A DNA stretch of 10,442 bases from UBA4416 sp044353195 (GTDB taxonomy: Bacteria > Bacteroidota > Bacteroidia > B-17B0 > Aurantibacillaceae), in contig JBILCJ010000068.1 in NCBI GenBank assembly GCA_044353195.1, forward strand, positions 1 to 10,442. The letters run 5' to 3'. Below are positions 7,458 to 10,442 of the stretch, piece by piece. A program made the position numbers and the translations under genes. How positions within the stretch are numbered: position 1 is the stretch's first letter; the number at the start of each line of letters is the position of its first letter. Below the pieces are notes generated by a model that ran no database searches, was not told the DNA's origin, and was given only the letters and a program-made list of their open reading frames with translations.

Positions 7458-9179
7458 TTATTTTGTGATTTCGAATAAATACGTTTGTTCGCTTAAACCT
7501 TCCGTATGAATTAGTTTGAGTTTATTAGGATATTTTTCCATGATAGGTTGTGCAATATTATGTAACGTATTAATTACTTGTCCTGTGTTTTCATTTGGAT
7601 TAATGCGTAAACTCGCTAACATCAGATGCGTTACACCTTTCTCATTAAAAAAAGCTAAAGCACTGTCAGGATTAGATTGTTGAGTTAATGAATCTTTTTT
7701 TATCACACTGTAAATAGGAAAAAACTTTTTACCATTGGCATATACAAAACTCATTGGCGCTTTACGACTTGCCACCAAAGTATTTTGAGGTAAACTATCA
7801 GCACACCATTTACTACACTTTAAAAAATTTTGCCAATCAGGTGTGTAGCCATAAAAAATATTTCCAGCAAAATTTTTCTTTACAATTGGAATATTGGCAG
7901 AACCTCTTTTTACTGACGCTAAAAGTATTGATCCTGATATGATACCAACGATAGCAAGGTAAATTAACTGACCCATCCCTGTTTTTTTTACCAAAGCGTA
8001 AAATAAATTATAAATTAAAATAAGCATCACTGGCATACAAATTAACACAATACGAGGTTGATCCCAACGCGCTTGAAGTATGATAAATGACAATAGTAGT
8101 TGTGCTCCCGTAAATAATCCGAAAAATACTAAAGGCTTATTTTTTTGTTGAAATACTTTGAATAGGGCAAACAAACAAATCACCACCACTAAAAAAGCAA
8201 CCGAACTGTATTCTCCTTTTAATTTTTCGAATGCTTCGGCAGACTGCAACGCCAAAGGGTTTTCGGAACGAAAGCCTAACAATTCAAAAAAACGTTTTCC
8301 TAAATATAAATTACAATTGTCAAAAAAACGACCAATAAAGCCTGCTAAATCATCGTTTCCAAGTGCTTTATCATAAGGGTCTTTCAATAATAAAATTTTA
8401 CTTTGTCCAGCAAATTGATTTTGTGTTCCCCAAATTAACTTCACTAATAATTCGTAAGGTATTTTAAAAATTAAATAACTGCCAAGTGCTAGTCCAGCAT
8501 TTTTCCATTGCTTTTCAATAACGAAAAATAAAATTAGTACAGGAACGGCAACGATGGCAACACTTTTGCACGTCGCAATTAAAAAAGTAAATAAACCTAG
8601 TAACGCCCATTTTTTTAAATGTTTTAATCCATTTGGTTCAGATTGCAAGGCATCGTAAACTTTAAAAAAGAAAAAGAAAAAAAGCGATTGTAAGAATAAA
8701 TAAAAAGCTTCAGTAAATGTCATACTCGCGAAGTATTGTATCAAATGATTACAACTCACAAAAAGCATAACTGGCACTAAAACAATAAACGGAATGCGTT
8801 TAACAAATGATTTATAAAAAAAGAATACCGCGAAAAAATTAAAAACGACATTTGTAAACTTAAACAACAATAATTTAAAGCCGAATATCTTTGTCATAAG
8901 CCCTAAAAACATAACATATAAAGGAGCATTTTGAGTGTAAAAATAATTCGGAAACTCATTCACATATCTCCAACCACCTTCTAAATACAACGCATCATCA
9001 TGTGCTTCACTAATACGAGCATTAAACAAGATGATAGAAAATAAAAGGGACACACTTAAAAGAACATAAAATAATTTTTTATTATTTTTTTCTCCCCATA
9101 ATTCAAATTTATCAAAGGTTGTTTTTTCAGTTGATGAACTTGAATAAGATGCTGTTTTTGTTGCTGTTGTTTTTGCCAT
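7458..9179 (-). CDS. Polytopic membrane glycosyltransferase, GT-C fold (GT39/ArnT-like)
   Basis: Predicted inner-membrane enzyme that transfers a sugar from a polyprenyl-phosphate donor on the periplasmic side. The 573-residue product has a Ser/Thr/Lys-rich cytoplasmic N-terminus (residues 2-21), a first membrane helix at about 37-53, and then the loop ARISEAHDDALYLEGG with Asp61-Asp62, where GT-C enzymes carry the catalytic acidic pair. Roughly ten further hydrophobic segments follow, including a run of six Phe (codons 8664-8681). A soluble tail of about 150 residues (423-573), probably periplasmic, contains FFNEKGVTHLML, a pattern common at the C-terminus of such proteins. I chose the ATG at 9179 because the only longer option is a TTG at 9209 that adds an unrelated hydrophobic stretch. 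It heads the cassette with two methyltransferases. Exact GT family, sugar and acceptor are not determined. Confidence 0.85.
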   Translation of the reverse strand: MAKTTATKTASYSSSSTEKTTFDKFELWGEKNNKKLFYVLLSVSLLFSIILFNARISEAHDDALYLEGGWRYVNEFPNYFYTQNAPLYVMFLGLMTKIFGFKLLLFKFTNVVFNFFAVFFFYKSFVKRIPFIVLVPVMLFVSCNHLIQYFASMTFTEAFYLFLQSLFFFFFFKVYDALQSEPNGLKHLKKWALLGLFTFLIATCKSVAIVAVPVLILFFVIEKQWKNAGLALGSYLIFKIPYELLVKLIWGTQNQFAGQSKILLLKDPYDKALGNDDLAGFIGRFFDNCNLYLGKRFFELLGFRSENPLALQSAEAFEKLKGEYSSVAFLVVVICLFALFKVFQQKNKPLVFFGLFTGAQLLLSFIILQARWDQPRIVLICMPVMLILIYNLFYALVKKTGMGQLIYLAIVGIISGSILLASVKRGSANIPIVKKNFAGNIFYGYTPDWQNFLKCSKWCADSLPQNTLVASRKAPMSFVYANGKKFFPIYSVIKKDSLTQQSNPDSALAFFNEKGVTHLMLASLRINPNENTGQVINTLHNIAQPIMEKYPNKLKLIHTEGLSEQTYLFEITK

Positions 9180-9293
9180 AATTATTAAGGTAACAAACAA
9201 AAATAACAAATAAATTGAGGATTTTTGTTCATATTTAATACATATTGTTTTTAGTTTATTATTATTTTTATAGACTAAAATAAAAAACTACTC
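9180..9293. promoter_or_regulatory. Divergent promoter region of the glycan cassette and the C1 peptidase
   Basis: The 114-bp, very AT-rich spacer separates two divergent ATG codons. On the minus strand TATTTTTG (9205 down to 9198) matches the Bacteroidota -7 consensus TAnnTTTG exactly and lies 18 bases before the ATG at 9179, but I find no TTG at the expected -33 spacing. On the plus strand TATTTTTA at 9263-9270 is a one-mismatch -7 candidate, with TTG at 9245-9247 only 15 bases upstream, shorter than usual. These are candidates only. Confidence 0.4.
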
Positions 9294-10442
9294 ATGCCAA
9301 TACGAATGTCGGATGATGATGATTCATCGAGCGGTTATAGCGGAAATCAAGATGGGAAATGTGGTGGAGACGGCGGTGGAATTGGCGGCGGTATTATTGG
9401 CATGCTTTTACCATTATTATTTCGTCACCCAAAATTAATTTTTCCGATACTCATTATTGGAGGTGTTTTTTATTTGTATAAAGGATGTGAATTTAATGGC
9501 GCAGGTGAACATAAGCAAGCTAGAGCATCATATGGTATTGGTGCAACACTTGATGAAAAAGTTTACGATAGTACGGAAGTTTATGCAGCACTCAGTCCGG
9601 ATGAACAATTACCCGAAAGTGTGTCGTTAGAGCGCTTTGCTCCTACTCCTGGCGATCAAGGACAACAAGGCTCATGCGTTGGATGGGGAAGCACGTATGC
9701 GGCTCGAACCATATTAGAAGCTGTCAGAACTGGCGAAGATCCTAATAAACTTGTATTTAGTCCAGCATTTACTTATAACCAAATTGGATTACAAGATTGC
9801 CAAGGTACTTACATTGATAAAGCAGTAGATTTACTAACAAATGAAGGAGCTATTTCATTCAATAAATTTCCTTACAACGAAAACTCTTGTTCTAAACAAC
9901 CAGATAATTATGTATTAAAAGAAGCGTCACAATTTAAAATGAAAGGCGCTAATCGATTATCCATTAGTGGTGATGATTACACCTGTGATGTGAATGCCAT
10001 TAGAGAAAATTTAGCGCACAATGCACCTGTCGTTATAGGAATGGCGGTTGGCGGATCTTTCATGCAAGACATGGAAGGGCAAGAAATTTGGATGCCAACC
10101 AGTTATGATTATAATAAAAATGGCTTTGGCGGCCATTGCATGTGTATCATCGGTTATGATGATTTTAAATTTAATGATGATGGTGCTTTTTTAATACAAA
10201 ATAGTTGGGGGCAAAAATGGGGAAAAAACGGAAGAGCGTGGGTAAGCTATCGGGATTTTGTAACCTTTGCGAGCGAAGCTTATGGTTTATATCCAATGCC
10301 TGATGTAACAACCAAAGATAAATTAAGTTGTTCGTTATCATTAATAGAAAAAGAAAGTAAACGTGACATCGCATTAGTAAACAAAGGCAATAATGTGTAC
10401 AGCACAATTACACCTTTAAAAATCAATACCAAATTTAAAGTT
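9294..10442 (+). CDS. Membrane-anchored papain-like (C1) cysteine peptidase, 3' end cut by window edge
   Basis: Predicted active cysteine peptidase of the papain clan, with 383 codons visible and no stop before the edge. Order of parts: an acidic/Ser start (SDDDDSSS); a Gly-rich stretch (24-36); hydrophobic segments at about 34-43 and 48-62 split by RHPK; a linker of roughly 50 residues; then the C1 domain from about 107 to 315. The catalytic tetrad is readable: oxyanion Gln122 and nucleophile Cys128 in GDQGQQGSCVGWG, His281 in GGHCMCIIGYDD, and Asn303 in IQNSWGQKWGKNG. The Gln-to-Cys spacing of six equals that of papain. The residue after the nucleophile is Val instead of the usual Trp. After about residue 330 a further region starts (KLSCSLSLIEKES) that is cut off. 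Basic residues between the hydrophobic parts leave topology ambiguous. A periplasmic peptidase domain is my guess. The ATG at 9294 is used; Met5 is an alternative. The substrate is unknown. Confidence 0.92.
   Translation, partial: MPIRMSDDDDSSSGYSGNQDGKCGGDGGGIGGGIIGMLLPLLFRHPKLIFPILIIGGVFYLYKGCEFNGAGEHKQARASYGIGATLDEKVYDSTEVYAALSPDEQLPESVSLERFAPTPGDQGQQGSCVGWGSTYAARTILEAVRTGEDPNKLVFSPAFTYNQIGLQDCQGTYIDKAVDLLTNEGAISFNKFPYNENSCSKQPDNYVLKEASQFKMKGANRLSISGDDYTCDVNAIRENLAHNAPVVIGMAVGGSFMQDMEGQEIWMPTSYDYNKNGFGGHCMCIIGYDDFKFNDDGAFLIQNSWGQKWGKNGRAWVSYRDFVTFASEAYGLYPMPDVTTKDKLSCSLSLIEKESKRDIALVNKGNNVYSTITPLKINTKFKV

Noticed and set aside
7754..8376. Two plus-strand open frames (7754-7942 and 8158-8376) opposite the glycosyltransferase gene
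   Set aside because: They are short, lack domain signals, and lie wholly within a continuous 573-codon frame on the other strand.
9180..9209. N-terminal extension of the glycosyltransferase from a TTG at 9209
   Set aside because: It would add ten residues with a second hydrophobic patch before the ATG and would overlap the candidate -7 box; the ATG at 9179 is simpler.
9476..9488. Possible lipoprotein box at Cys65 of the C1 peptidase (LYKGC)
   Set aside because: The residues before Cys do not fit a lipobox, and position 65 is far too deep for a lipoprotein signal.
10171..10407. Minus-strand open frame opposite the C1 peptidase gene
   Set aside because: It is antisense to the catalytic Asn region of a convincing peptidase, and its odd Cys/His-rich product is a by-product of that frame.

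Overview
The window looks like a stretch of ordinary chromosome from a low-GC member of the Bacteroidota. The evidence is family content: a secreted two-half M16 peptidase, an OlsB/GlsB-type N-acyltransferase, and a papain-like peptidase with a Gly-rich membrane leader. Start codons also mostly lack Shine-Dalgarno sequences and follow A/T-rich leaders. No rRNA, tRNA, CRISPR array, insertion sequence or prophage gene was seen. Coding density is high and no gene-free stretch exceeds about 150 bases.

Left block (1-4342, all minus strand, transcribed right to left): an N-acyltransferase, the ribosome-assembly GTPase EngB, a small conserved-looking protein of unknown function whose start overlaps the end of engB, and a secreted M16 zinc peptidase that runs off the left edge. 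Spacings are 84 bp, a 26-bp overlap and 40 bp, so they could share a transcript. They do not form an obvious pathway.

Middle: a sodium:solute symporter (4494-5972, plus) is divergent from the acyltransferase. It ends in a 4-bp tail-to-tail overlap with the next minus-strand gene.

Right block (5969-9179, minus): a compact three-gene cassette made of a polytopic GT-C type glycosyltransferase, an FkbM-family methyltransferase and a class I SAM methyltransferase. The junctions are coupled: stop directly followed by start between genes 1 and 2, and overlapping reading frames between genes 2 and 3. The likely job is building and O-methylating a cell-surface glycan or glycolipid; this is inferred from gene families and context.

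Far right (9294-10442, plus): a membrane-anchored papain-like (C1) cysteine peptidase with its whole catalytic tetrad present, cut by the window edge.

I found no clearly new multi-gene system. The parts most worth a second look are the glycosyltransferase/methyltransferase cassette, the architecture of the membrane-anchored C1 peptidase, the acyltransferase without its usual partner, and the unknown small protein overlapping engB.
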